64,000 bases of DNA, taken from NCBI GenBank assembly GCA_963720695.1, contig CAVRGG010000004.1:310001-374000 (forward strand). Reading direction: 5' to 3'. The notes under the pieces are model-generated. The model worked only from the letters and a program-made list of their open reading frames with translations, had not been told where the DNA came from and ran no database searches. Of the stretch, positions 46,953 through 58,117 are shown piece after piece. Positions within the stretch are counted from its first letter, which is position 1. Each line of letters starts with the position of its first letter. The position numbers were made by a program, and so were the translations under genes. The stretch is from UBA668 sp963720695. Lineage in GTDB: Bacteria > Actinomycetota > Acidimicrobiia > Acidimicrobiales > Ilumatobacteraceae.

Positions 46953-46956
<4 letters not shown>
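46324..46956 (+). CDS. purN: Phosphoribosylglycinamide formyltransferase
   Basis: A 210-residue folate-dependent GAR transformylase. LVVLASGNGSNLQAII, WVVLAGWMRIL, VNLHPALPGEFPG (catalytic Asn-His) and TTGVMVHLVPDEGVDAGPV with the Asp are all kept. It adds a formyl group from 10-formyl-THF to GAR. It overlaps purDM on one side and guaB on the other by ATGA. Confidence 0.95.
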
Positions 46957-48443
<1,487 letters not shown>

Positions 48444-48481
48444 TCCAGGGGCCGGGGTGGGCCAGGCCGGGACCGGCCGGG

Positions 48482-49909
48482 TCAGGCGAGCTTCTCGACG
48501 AAGCCTTCGAGCTGGCGCAGGTTGCGACACTCGTAGACGCCGTCGGTGTGGGTGCCGTAGTCGCCGACGATCGAGTCGCCGGTGTTCCAGTAGCTCTTGG
48601 GTTCGGGGTTCAACCAGTACACGTGGCGTGCCTTCTGGCGGATCTCCTTGACGACCCACGCCTGGCTGGCGTGGTAGTTGTTCCGAGCGTCGCCGAGCAG
48701 GAGCACGGTGGTCTTGGGGCCGACGTCCTTGCCGTAGCGCTCCCAGAAGACCTCGAACGCGTGGCCGTAATCACTGTGGCCGTCGACCCACACGACATCG
48801 GCCTCGGTGTTGACGCGATGGATCGCGTTGGCGATGTCCTCCTCGCCGCGGAAGTAGTCGGTGACCTCGTCGATGCCGTCGATGAACACGAACGAACGGA
48901 CCTTCGAGAACTGACCCTGGATCGCGTACACGAGCATCAGGGTGAAGCGAGCGAACGCGGCGACCGACCCCGAGATGTCGGCGATGACCATCAGCTCGGG
49001 CTTGGCCGGACGCGGGTACTTGAACTTGGGCTCCGCGGGCACACCGCCATAGCTGAGGCTGTGGCGGACGGTGTTGCGGAAGTCGAGCGGTCCTTTGCGA
49101 CCGTGGCGACGCTTGCGGGCGAGCCGCGCAGCGAGCTTGCGGGTGAGGGGCTGCAGCGCCTTCTTCAGGTTCTGCATCTCGTCGCGTGAGGCGTGCATGA
49201 ACTCGACGTCCTCGGGAAGCGGCTTGCGCAACGTCTTCGCCATCGCTTCGGCCCCACGGTCGGCGACGAGGCGGCGACGGATCTCGGCCTCGATCTCCTT
49301 CTTGAACTGCTCGATGCGGTCGTTGTACTCGTCCTGCTCGAGTCGTTCCTCGAGCGCGGTGAGCTCGCCACCGACCTCTTCGCGGCTCTTGTCCATCAGT
49401 CGCTCGAGCATGCCCTCGAGGTCGAGGTTGCGCAGCGTGCGATAGAGGTAGTACGTCCCGCCGACGGGCCGACCCGGCTCCATGCCGGCGAAGCGCTGCA
49501 CGGCCTGACGGGCCAGCGCTCGCATCATCGCCTGATCACCGTTCATCAGCGCGTTCATCAGCATCTCGGCGAGTTCCTCGGGCGTGAGCCCGTCGAGGCT
49601 GCCGCCCTTGCCCTCGCCCTGGCGCATCTGCTCCTGCATCTCGCGCCACATCTCGTCGATGTCGGTCTCACCCTCGGAGATCTGATACTCCGGGCCGCGG
49701 AGGCTGAAGTACACCTCGAACACGGTTTCGAACGCACGCCAGTGGGCGTTGTTCTTGACCATGGTCGCGCCGAGCGCGTACTTGAACGCCTCCCGGTCCT
49801 CGATGGGGATGTGCTGGACCGCCTCCATCGCGTCGAGGTTCTCGGTGAGCGACACCGGCAACCCCGCGTTGCGAAGTTCGGTGACGAACCCGGCGAGCAG
49901 ATCGAGCAT
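48482..49909 (-). CDS. VWA (CoxE-like) domain protein
   Basis: A 475-residue protein. The N-terminal part is helical and acidic, the middle is lysine/arginine rich (RKRRHGRKG), and the C-terminus is a von Willebrand A domain with MIDAS motif DISGSVA, and a later WVDGHSDYGHAF segment. These proteins act with a MoxR ATPase to mature or remodel a client. It starts eight bases after the moxR stop. No carbon monoxide dehydrogenase genes are near, so the client is not known. Confidence 0.88.
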   Translation of the reverse strand: MLDLLAGFVTELRNAGLPVSLTENLDAMEAVQHIPIEDREAFKYALGATMVKNNAHWRAFETVFEVYFSLRGPEYQISEGETDIDEMWREMQEQMRQGEGKGGSLDGLTPEELAEMLMNALMNGDQAMMRALARQAVQRFAGMEPGRPVGGTYYLYRTLRNLDLEGMLERLMDKSREEVGGELTALEERLEQDEYNDRIEQFKKEIEAEIRRRLVADRGAEAMAKTLRKPLPEDVEFMHASRDEMQNLKKALQPLTRKLAARLARKRRHGRKGPLDFRNTVRHSLSYGGVPAEPKFKYPRPAKPELMVIADISGSVAAFARFTLMLVYAIQGQFSKVRSFVFIDGIDEVTDYFRGEEDIANAIHRVNTEADVVWVDGHSDYGHAFEVFWERYGKDVGPKTTVLLLGDARNNYHASQAWVVKEIRQKARHVYWLNPEPKSYWNTGDSIVGDYGTHTDGVYECRNLRQLEGFVEKLA

Positions 49910-49917
49910 CGTCGCGC

Positions 49918-50784
49918 CTACTTGTCGATCGACAGTTCTTTGGCCGCCTTGGCGATGTCGGTCTGGTACTTCAGGAGGATGTGCAGCGTTTCCTTGGCCT
50001 GCTGGGCATCGATGCTGTCGATCCCGAGCAGCACGAGCGTGCGCGCCCAGTCGATGGTCTCGCTGACACTCGGCGCCTTCTTGAGATCGAGCTGGCGGAT
50101 GCTGCGCACGATGCGAGCGATCTGATCGGCGAGGTTCTCCGACACCCCGGGAACACGCGTGAGCACGATCTCCTTCTCACGTTCCATGTTGGGGTAGTCG
50201 ACGTGCAGGTAGAGGCAGCGCCGCTTCAGCGCTTCGCTGAGCTCGCGGGTGTTGTTGGAGGTGAGGAACACCATCGGGATCTGGGTGGCGGTGAGCGTGC
50301 CCAGCTCCGGGATCGACACCTGGTACTCGGAGAGGATCTCGAGCAGCAGCGCCTCGGTCTCGACCTCGACACGATCGACCTCGTCGATGAGCAGCACGAC
50401 CGGATCCGGGGCGGTGATGGCCTCGAGCAGCGGACGGGTGAGGAGGAACTCGTCGCTGAAGATGTCGTCGTGCACGTCCGACCACGAGTCGCTGTTCTTG
50501 TCGGCCTGGATGCGCAGCAGTTGCTTCTTGTAGTTCCACTCGTAGAGCGCCTTGCTCTCGTCGAGGCCCTCGTAGCACTGCAGGCGGATGAGCCGCGAAC
50601 CGGTCATCTCGGCGACGCTCTTGGCGAGCTGGGTCTTGCCCGTTCCGGCCGGCCCTTCGACGAGGACCGGCTTGTCGAGCCGGTCGGCAAGAAAGGCGAC
50701 ACCGGCGATCCCGTCGTCGGCCAGATAGTTGACGTCCTTCAGCCCATCGCGGACCTGTTGGACGCTCTCGAAACGATGAGCCAT
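49918..50784 (-). CDS. MoxR-family AAA+ ATPase
   Basis: A 288-residue ATPase. Walker A GPAGTGKT, Walker B VVLLIDEVDR, sensor FLTSNNTRE and an Arg finger segment (ALKRRC) are present. With the downstream VWA protein it forms the typical MoxR-VWA pair, a chaperone system for metal or cofactor insertion or for stress. Start ATG 50784; a GTG at 50793 in frame adds three residues. Confidence 0.92.
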   Translation of the reverse strand: MAHRFESVQQVRDGLKDVNYLADDGIAGVAFLADRLDKPVLVEGPAGTGKTQLAKSVAEMTGSRLIRLQCYEGLDESKALYEWNYKKQLLRIQADKNSDSWSDVHDDIFSDEFLLTRPLLEAITAPDPVVLLIDEVDRVEVETEALLLEILSEYQVSIPELGTLTATQIPMVFLTSNNTRELSEALKRRCLYLHVDYPNMEREKEIVLTRVPGVSENLADQIARIVRSIRQLDLKKAPSVSETIDWARTLVLLGIDSIDAQQAKETLHILLKYQTDIAKAAKELSIDK

Positions 50785-50936
50785 GCCTCGCACCCTACTG
50801 GCCGCCTTGACCGCCCGGTCAATCGAAGCGTCACGCGGCGGGCCACCGGAAGGTCCGTTCCAGGCACCCGGAGATCTGGTCTATTGTCCGACGCAATCTC
50901 CCGCGTCGGGCGGGATTCGTCGGAGGCTCATCAACC

Positions 50937-53900
50937 ATGAAGCGTGCTCTCGTCACCGGACTGGCGCTGCTGTCCACTCTCAGCCTGGCGGCGGTTGCCA
51001 CGGCTCAAGAGCCAGCACCACCATCCACCCCCTTGCGAACGGTCGGGCGGTTCCAGCAGCTCCCGGTCCCCACGACGGCCAAGATCTCCAACCTGGCCAG
51101 CCATGCCGATCCCAACAAGGTCGTGTCGGCAACCGTGGTCCTCCAGGCCGACTCGGTGAGCGCCGCGCAGACCCGGGCGGAGCGCTTCAACCAGCGATTC
51201 GACCGCGCCTCCACCGAACGCCAGGTCCGCGCCTCGCAGGAGTCCGCCAAGCCCGGCCTTCGCGCCGCTGGGGCGAAGCTGCAGAGCAGCACCAGCACCG
51301 TGCTCAACGCCTTCACCGTGCAGGCCAAGGTGAAGGACCTGCCGGCGATCGCGGCGGTGCCCGGCGTCGCCAGCGTCCACGTGTCGCGCGCCATCCAGCG
51401 CTTCAACGGCGTGTCGGACCTCTACACCGGTGCAGCCGACGTCTGGGACAGCCTGGGCTACACGGGCGCCGGGATGAAGATCGCCGTCATCGATGACGGC
51501 ATCGACTACTACCACGCCGACTTCGGCGGCAGCGGCGATCCGGCCGACTACGCCGCCGACGACTCCACCGTCATCGAGCCCGGCACGTTCCCCACCGCCA
51601 AGGTCGTGGGCGGCTACGACTTCGTCGGTGACCACTACGACGCCAACCCGGACCAGCCCGGCGAGACCGACGTGCCCGCACCGGACCCCGATCCGCTCGC
51701 ATGCGGTGAGCACGGCACCCACGTGTCGGGCACCGCGGCCGGCCAGGGCGTCCTGTCCGACGGCACCACCTACACCGGGCCCTACGACAGCACCACGCTC
51801 GCCGATCACACGTTCAACGTCGCTCCGGGCTCCGCACCCGAGGCCTCGATCCTGATCTACAAGGTCTTCGGTTGTGACGGCAGCGTCAACGACGACGTGC
51901 TGCTCGGCGCCATCGACATGGCCGTCGCCAACGGCGCCAGCGTCATCAACATGTCGCTCGGCTCCGACTGGGGCACCGCCGACGAGCCGCTCGCCGTGGC
52001 CATCGACAACGCCACCCAGATGGGTGTGCTCTCGGTCGTGTCGGCCGGCAACGCCGGTCCGAACGCCTACCTCGTCGGCGGCCCGTCGACGGCGAACACG
52101 GCGCTGTCCGTCGCCGCCATCGACGCCTCGTCGACCACGCTGCCCGGCGTCGCCATCACCGGCGACGTGAACCTGTCGGCGCAGAACTCCAACGCCTACG
52201 ACTACAGCACGGGTTCGGTCACGGGCACCACCGTCGACGTCGGCCTCGGCTGTGACGTCGCCGACTACGCCACTGCGGTCGGCAAGATCGCCGTCGCCCA
52301 CCGTGGCGTGTGCGACCGTGTCGCCCGCGCCATCAACGGCACCACCGCCGGCGCTCTCGCCGTGATCTTCGTCAACAACGCCGACGGGTACCCGCCCGTC
52401 GAAGGAGCGATCCCCGGCGGCACGATTCCCTTCGTCGGCGTCCCGATCTCGCAGGGCGGCGCGTTCGCCGACGGCCTGTCGATCACGCTGTCGGCCAGCA
52501 GCCCCATCCCGAACCCGGCGTACTCCAACTTCGCCAGCTTCACCTCCAACGGACCGCGCCAGGACAGCGCACCCAAGCCCGACATCTCGGCGCCCGGTGT
52601 GAACATCCTGTCGGCGTTCGTGGGCAGCGGCACGGAAGGCACGTTGCTGTCGGGCACCTCGATGGCGGCACCGCACACTGCGGGCATCGCCGTGCTCGTC
52701 CGCCAGGCCCACCCCGGTTGGGGCCCCATCGCCGTCAAGGGCGCGATGATGTCCACCGCTGATCCCACCGGCGTCGGCGACTACGACACCGTTCGTGGTG
52801 GCACCGGCCTGGTGACCGCACCGGCGGCGGTCGACTCGGTGGCGTACTTCTCCACGAGCGACGGCAGCAACAACCTGGCGTTCGGCTTCCGCCAACTGAC
52901 GGGCAGCTACGACGCATCGCGCAGCATCACCATCACCAACACCTCGACATCGTCGATCACCTACGACCTGTCGACGCAACTCGACGACCTCGGGCTCACC
53001 GGCTTCTCGGCCAAGGTCAGCCCGTCGTCGGTGAGGGTGCCGGCGGGGTCTTCGCGCAACGTGACGCTCAACCTGAAGATCAAGGATCCGCAGAACCTCC
53101 CCGAGGCAGCGGCCGATGCGTATGGCGAACTGCCCAGCATCAACGGCCTCCTGCTGGCGACGCCTCGTGGGAGCGCCACCGGCGTCCACACGCTGCGTGC
53201 TCCGGTCCTGCTCGTGCCCTACGGGGTGAGCGACATCCAGGCCACCGGCATGCGCAGCAAGGTCCGCACCGACGGACGGGCACCCGTGGTCAGCTCGATC
53301 CGGATGAAGAACTCCGGCGTGCACTACGGCACGTACGACACGTACCAGTGGATCACCACCGATCGCTCCGGCGACAACGGTGACGCCACCGTGCCCGACG
53401 TGCGCGACGTCGGTGTCCAGCAGTTCCCGATCAGCGCCACCGACGACCTGATGGTCATGGCGATCAGCACCAACAACCGGTTCACCACGTTCGCGACCGC
53501 CGAGTTCGACGTGTACGCCGACGTCGACGGCGACGGCAATCCCGACTACGTGATCGTCGGCGTCGACAACGGTCTGTTCACCGCCGGTGCACCCGACGGT
53601 CAGTTCACCTCGTTCGTGCTCGACCTGAGCACGTTCGACGTGACCGACGTGTGGACTGCCTTCGCCCCCGCCAACGGTTCCGTGGTGGAGATGCCCTGGC
53701 TCGCCAGCGACCTCGGTGCGACCGGTCCGGTCACGTTCTGGGTGGAGGCCTACACGGTCCTCACCAACAAGGCGCCCGACCTCGTCGCCCCCGGCGTGTA
53801 CGACCCGACCAACCCTGCGGTGAGCATGGGTGACTTCGACTACGTCGACGCCAAGTCGTCCACGGTGATCCCCACCTCGGTCGACGTCACGGCGGCCCGG

Positions 53901-53999
53901 GCACAGGGTGCACTCGGGTGGCTCGTGGTGTCGGTCGACGATGCGGCGGGCTCCCGCGAGGCCGACCGCGTGCCGCTGCGGGCCGACGGAGACCGCTGA
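50937..53999 (+). CDS. Secreted subtilisin-like serine protease with PA insert
   Basis: A 1020-residue protease. Signal peptide (1-23, cut near ATAQE), an inhibitor-like prodomain (about 60-155), then the S8 domain: catalytic Asp in IAVIDDGID, His in CGEHGTHVSG and Ser in LSGTSMAAPHTAG. A protease-associated insert with VAHRGVCDRVARA lies before the Ser. The C-terminal half holds beta-sandwich domains, with no wall anchor, so it is released. Start ATG has GGAGG upstream. It should degrade extracellular protein. Confidence 0.93.
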   Translation: MKRALVTGLALLSTLSLAAVATAQEPAPPSTPLRTVGRFQQLPVPTTAKISNLASHADPNKVVSATVVLQADSVSAAQTRAERFNQRFDRASTERQVRASQESAKPGLRAAGAKLQSSTSTVLNAFTVQAKVKDLPAIAAVPGVASVHVSRAIQRFNGVSDLYTGAADVWDSLGYTGAGMKIAVIDDGIDYYHADFGGSGDPADYAADDSTVIEPGTFPTAKVVGGYDFVGDHYDANPDQPGETDVPAPDPDPLACGEHGTHVSGTAAGQGVLSDGTTYTGPYDSTTLADHTFNVAPGSAPEASILIYKVFGCDGSVNDDVLLGAIDMAVANGASVINMSLGSDWGTADEPLAVAIDNATQMGVLSVVSAGNAGPNAYLVGGPSTANTALSVAAIDASSTTLPGVAITGDVNLSAQNSNAYDYSTGSVTGTTVDVGLGCDVADYATAVGKIAVAHRGVCDRVARAINGTTAGALAVIFVNNADGYPPVEGAIPGGTIPFVGVPISQGGAFADGLSITLSASSPIPNPAYSNFASFTSNGPRQDSAPKPDISAPGVNILSAFVGSGTEGTLLSGTSMAAPHTAGIAVLVRQAHPGWGPIAVKGAMMSTADPTGVGDYDTVRGGTGLVTAPAAVDSVAYFSTSDGSNNLAFGFRQLTGSYDASRSITITNTSTSSITYDLSTQLDDLGLTGFSAKVSPSSVRVPAGSSRNVTLNLKIKDPQNLPEAAADAYGELPSINGLLLATPRGSATGVHTLRAPVLLVPYGVSDIQATGMRSKVRTDGRAPVVSSIRMKNSGVHYGTYDTYQWITTDRSGDNGDATVPDVRDVGVQQFPISATDDLMVMAISTNNRFTTFATAEFDVYADVDGDGNPDYVIVGVDNGLFTAGAPDGQFTSFVLDLSTFDVTDVWTAFAPANGSVVEMPWLASDLGATGPVTFWVEAYTVLTNKAPDLVAPGVYDPTNPAVSMGDFDYVDAKSSTVIPTSVDVTAARAQGALGWLVVSVDDAAGSREADRVPLRADGDR

Positions 54000-54078
54000 C
54001 CTCGACGTCGGTCGATGGGGGTGAGCCACACTCGCCCCCATCGACCGCTGGTCGCCGAGTACCCTCTCCGGCATCGCC

Positions 54079-55653
54079 GTGAGCAGCCTCTTCAAGTCCA
54101 ATCTGGCGGTTGCCACGGGCACCGCGATGTCGCGCATCACCGGCGTGGTCCGCGTGGCGGTCCTCGGCGCAGTGCTGGGCACGCCCAGTGCCGTCGCCGA
54201 CGCCTACGACCTCGCCAACGGCACGCCGAACATGATCTACGAGCTCCTGCTCGGAGGCGTGCTCAGCTCCAGCCTGGTCCCGTTGTTCACCCGGCTCCAC
54301 GAGGAACGCGACGACGAAGGCACGAGCGCCGTCATCACCGTCTCCGTGCTGGTGATGGGAGCCATCACCGTCGCGGCGACGCTCGCCGCGCCACTCGTGT
54401 TCCGCCTGTACTCGCTGCTCGTCTCCACCGCCGTCGACGCCTCGGAGTATCGCCACGTCGGCACGATCCTCGCTCGGATCTTCCTCGTCCAGATCTTCTT
54501 CTACGGCCTCAACGCGCTCGCCTCCGCCCTCCTCAACGCGCGTCGCCGGTTCTTCGCCGCGGCGTGGGTCCCGACGCTCTCCAACATCGTCATCATCGCC
54601 TCGCTCCTGCTCGTGCCGCGTGTCACCGACGGTGCGGTGCCCACGCTGCAGGACGTGCTCGACAACTCCCGACTGCGCTGGCTGCTCGGTGGCGGGGCCA
54701 CCATCGGGATCGCGGTGATGGCCGTCGCCCTGCTCCCCGCGCTCGCCGCGGCGAAGGTCCGCCTTCGGTTCAAGCCGGACTTCCATCATCCGGCGGTGCG
54801 GACGTTGCGCAACCTCTCGGGCTGGGCGCTCGGCTACGTCGTCGCCAACCAGATCGCGATCATCGTGATCCGCAACCTCCTCCGCGGCGGCGACGGGTCG
54901 GTCTTCGCGTACTCCCGTGCCTATCTGTGGTTCGTGCTCCCGCACGGGCTCCTGGCCGTCTCGATCGCGACGACGTTCCTGCCCGAGATGAGCAGCGCCA
55001 TCACCCGCAAGGATCGACCCGCCCTGATCGACCGCACCTCACTCGGCATCCGGTTGATCGCGTTCGTGACGATGCCCGCTGGCTTCGGACTGTTCGTGCT
55101 CCGACGATCCATCATCGGAGCGGCCTTCGAGCACGGCAACGTGTCCGCGGCCGACGCACTGCAGACCTCCCGCGTGCTCGGAGGGTTCGCGCTCGGTCTC
55201 GTCGGCTTCTCGGTGTACCTGTTCGTGCTGCGCCTGTTCTACGCACACCACGACGCCCGCACACCGTTCGTGATCAACGTGTTCGAGAACGGCATCAACA
55301 TCGTCCTCGCCCTGCTGCTCGTCGATCGGTACGGACTGCTCGGCCTCGGCCTGTCGTTCGCGCTCGCGTACCTCGTCTGCTCGCTGTGGGCGATGCAGAT
55401 CGCGTCCTACAAGGTGCCGGGTTTCCCGCTCCGGACTCTGCTCATCGGCTTGGCGCGCATGCTGCTGGCATCGGTCGTGATGGCCGAAGCCGTCTGGGCG
55501 GTGGCACACATCGTCGGCGCCAACTCCGGGCCGGGTTCGGTGCTGCGCGTCGTCACCGGCACCGTCCTCGGTGCCGTCGTCTACGTGGCGATGCTCGCCG
55601 TGCTCGGCGCCCCCGAACTCGACCAGCTCCGTCGCCGCTTCTCGAAGTCCTGA
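54079..55653 (+). CDS. murJ: MurJ-like lipid II flippase
   Basis: A 524-residue polytopic protein (14 predicted helices) of the MviN/MurJ family. Conserved features are the RITGVVRVAVLGAVLG start, ANGTPNMIYELLLGG and SSSLVPLFTRL. It moves the peptidoglycan precursor across the membrane. The usual kinase-like extension of many actinobacterial homologues is missing. Start is a GTG 79 bases after the protease stop. Confidence 0.88.
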   Translation: MSSLFKSNLAVATGTAMSRITGVVRVAVLGAVLGTPSAVADAYDLANGTPNMIYELLLGGVLSSSLVPLFTRLHEERDDEGTSAVITVSVLVMGAITVAATLAAPLVFRLYSLLVSTAVDASEYRHVGTILARIFLVQIFFYGLNALASALLNARRRFFAAAWVPTLSNIVIIASLLLVPRVTDGAVPTLQDVLDNSRLRWLLGGGATIGIAVMAVALLPALAAAKVRLRFKPDFHHPAVRTLRNLSGWALGYVVANQIAIIVIRNLLRGGDGSVFAYSRAYLWFVLPHGLLAVSIATTFLPEMSSAITRKDRPALIDRTSLGIRLIAFVTMPAGFGLFVLRRSIIGAAFEHGNVSAADALQTSRVLGGFALGLVGFSVYLFVLRLFYAHHDARTPFVINVFENGINIVLALLLVDRYGLLGLGLSFALAYLVCSLWAMQIASYKVPGFPLRTLLIGLARMLLASVVMAEAVWAVAHIVGANSGPGSVLRVVTGTVLGAVVYVAMLAVLGAPELDQLRRRFSKS

Positions 55654-55669
55654 TCTCCCGACCGGGCGA

Positions 55670-56762
55670 CTAGGGAGCGACCAGGACCAGCAGGTCGTCG
55701 CGATGGATCGCCTCGTGGGCGACGTCGGAGGGAAGATCGCTCGTGCGGCGACCCTTGATCCCTCGCACCACGTCGCTGTCGCTCAACGCGATGCCGCGGG
55801 CGATCGTGTCGCCCTGCAGGTCGCGCACGTCGACCACGTCGCCCGCGTCGAACGCTCCGACCACGTCGACGATGCCGGCGGGCAGCAGCGACGTGCCCCG
55901 TTCGAGCAGGGCCCGACGGGCACCGTCGTCGACGATCAGCGCACCTTCCACGTTCGTCGCGAAGCCGATCCACAGCTTGCGGGCGGGCAGGTTGCGGGCA
56001 CTGGGCAGGAACGTCGTGCCGACGGCGACACCGTTCACCGCGTCGAGCAGCACGTCGGGCCGGGCTGCGTCGGCGATCACGGCTCGCACGCCCGCCCACG
56101 ACGCCATCCGTGCCGCAGAGAGCTTGGAGGCCATTCCGCCGCTGCCGCGCATGCTGCCCGACGCCGTCGCCGCGACCGACAGCAGCGGATCGTCCGCCGC
56201 CACCACGTCGACGAGGGTGGCGGCCGCATCGGTACGAGGATCCGAGGTGTACAGACCGGCCATGTCGGTGAGCAGCACGAGCAGGTCCGCCCCGACGTTG
56301 TGGGCGACGAGCGTCGCGATGCGGTCGTTGTCGCCGAATCGGATCTCGTCCTTGGCGATCGCGTCGTTCTCGTTGACGATCGGGATGCAACCGAGCTCCA
56401 TCAGCCGGACGAGCGTCTGACGGGCGTGGAGGTACTGGCGCCGGTCGACGAAGTCGTGGGGCACGAGCAGCACCTGAGCGGCGACCAGGTCGATGCCGGG
56501 CGAGTGACCGGTTGTAGGTCTCCATCAGCCGGCTCTGTCCCGCGGCCGAGATGGCCTGCAGCGTCGGCATGTCGGTGGGTCGAGCGGTGAGCCCCAGCGC
56601 GGCGACCCCTGCCGAGACGGCGCCGGAGCTGACCAGGATGACCTCATGGCCGCCGGCGCGCAGCGCAGCGAGCTGGTCCGACATCGCGTCGATGACGGCG
56701 AGGTCGATGACCCCGAGCTGATCCGTGAGGGACGACGTGCCGATCTTGGCCACGACGCGCAC
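55670..56762 (-). CDS. proB: Glutamate 5-kinase (frameshifted)
   Basis: ProB makes gamma-glutamyl phosphate, the first step to proline. Frame one gives VVAKIGTSSL, VSSGAVSAGVAALG and AAGQSRLMETYN. Near 56510 it shifts +1, then continues LLVPHDFVDRRQYLHAR, PIVNENDAIA, FGDNDRIATLVAHNV and GSGGMASKLSAA. The C-terminal PUA domain ends at 55670. The frameshift is most likely a sequence error. It lies two bases after the obg stop, an operon common in actinobacteria. Confidence 0.9.
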
Positions 56763-56764
56763 GG

Positions 56765-58003
56765 TCAGGCCTCCTCTTGGTACTCGAAGCTGAAGCTGGC
56801 GATCCAGACGATGTCGCCGTCGCGCGCACCCGCACGGGCGAGCATCTTGGGGACACCCAATCGCTTCAGCTGGTAGTCGATGTACGACAGCGCCTCGGGC
56901 GTGGTGACGTCGTTGAGCGCGACCACGCGCTCGACCTGCCGGCCGACCAGGCGGTACTCGTGGTCGTCGAGCCGCTCGACCCGGGCGCCGTCCTGTTCGG
57001 GCCGGATGATGACCAGGCCCTCGTTGGCGGGTTGCTCCTGACGGGCCTGGAACACCAACTCGGAGAGCGTGCTGACCAGTTCACGCACACCCTGGTGGGT
57101 GATCGACGAGACGACCGCGCCGTCCCAGTCGAAGATGGCGCTGTCGCTCTTGGTGCCCACGACCACCCGCGGACGCTCGAGCAGTTCGGGCTGGTACTCC
57201 CCCAGCTCGTGCAGCAGGATGCGTTGCTGTTCGTACGGGTCGGGCCCCTCGATGTCCTCGAGGTCGACCATCACGCACAGCACTCTCGCCCGTTCGATGT
57301 GCTTGAGGAACTTGTGGCCGAGGCCCTTTCCTTCGCTGGCACCCTCGATGAGGCCGGGAATGTCGGCAACGACGAACTCGGTGAGGCCCGGCATCCGGAC
57401 GACTCCGAGGTTCGGTTCGAGCGTGGTGAACGGGTAGTTGGCGATCTTCGGCTTGGCCGCGCTGATGACGCTGATCAGCGTGCTCTTGCCGACGTTGGGG
57501 AAGCCGACCAAGGCCACGTCGGCCATCAGCTTGAGCTCCAGCTTGAGCCACTGCTCCTCGCCGTGCTCGCCCTGTTCGGCGAAGGTGGGTGCGCGGCGGC
57601 GGTTGGAGGCGAACTTGGCGTTGCCGCGACCACCGCGGCCGCCCGCCGCGGAGAGCCAGCGGTCGCCGTGGTTCGCCAGGTCGGCGAGCAGCTCGCCGGT
57701 GTACAGGTCGCTCACCACGGTGCCCTCGGGCACGTGGACGATCAGTTCCTTGCCGCGTTTGCCGTGCTGGTCCTTCCCCATGCCATGAACGCCGTTCTCG
57801 GCACGGCGGTGGGGATGGTCTCGGAACGCGAGCAGCGACGCGACGTTGCGGTCGGCCACGAGCCAGACGTCGCCGCCCTTGCCACCGTCGCCGCCGTTGG
57901 GTCCACCGAACGCCTCGGGACCTTCTCGACGGAACGACACACAGCCGGCACCACCATCGCCGGCTCGTACGTTCAGTTGCGCTTCATCGACGAACCCGCT
58001 CAT
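56765..58003 (-). CDS. obg: Obg/CgtA GTPase
   Basis: A 412-residue GTPase of ribosome assembly and stringent response. The glycine-rich Obg fold is at the start (GDGGAGCVSFRRE, NGGDGGKGGDVW), then the G domain with GFPNVGKST, DIPGLIEGA, and GTKSD, and a C-terminal OCT-like domain (LSYIDYQLKRLGVPKML) that many bacteria lack. It acts on the 50S subunit. The gene is followed by proB. Confidence 0.95.
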   Translation of the reverse strand: MSGFVDEAQLNVRAGDGGAGCVSFRREGPEAFGGPNGGDGGKGGDVWLVADRNVASLLAFRDHPHRRAENGVHGMGKDQHGKRGKELIVHVPEGTVVSDLYTGELLADLANHGDRWLSAAGGRGGRGNAKFASNRRRAPTFAEQGEHGEEQWLKLELKLMADVALVGFPNVGKSTLISVISAAKPKIANYPFTTLEPNLGVVRMPGLTEFVVADIPGLIEGASEGKGLGHKFLKHIERARVLCVMVDLEDIEGPDPYEQQRILLHELGEYQPELLERPRVVVGTKSDSAIFDWDGAVVSSITHQGVRELVSTLSELVFQARQEQPANEGLVIIRPEQDGARVERLDDHEYRLVGRQVERVVALNDVTTPEALSYIDYQLKRLGVPKMLARAGARDGDIVWIASFSFEYQEEA

Positions 58004-58117
58004 AGGACCCCATGAGGCTACCGTCAGCCGTGCTCACCGGTGGGCTGGGTACGCTGACCAGGATGACCGGAATGGACGAGCGAGCCGAACGTTGGGCCGC
58101 CACCATGGCCGGCCACC

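Noticed and set aside
50931..54182. A 1083-codon open frame on the minus strand opposite the subtilase gene
   Set aside because: It is a shadow frame of GC-rich coding DNA: composition is Val/Gly/Arg/His only, with no motif, while the plus strand has a full S8 protease.
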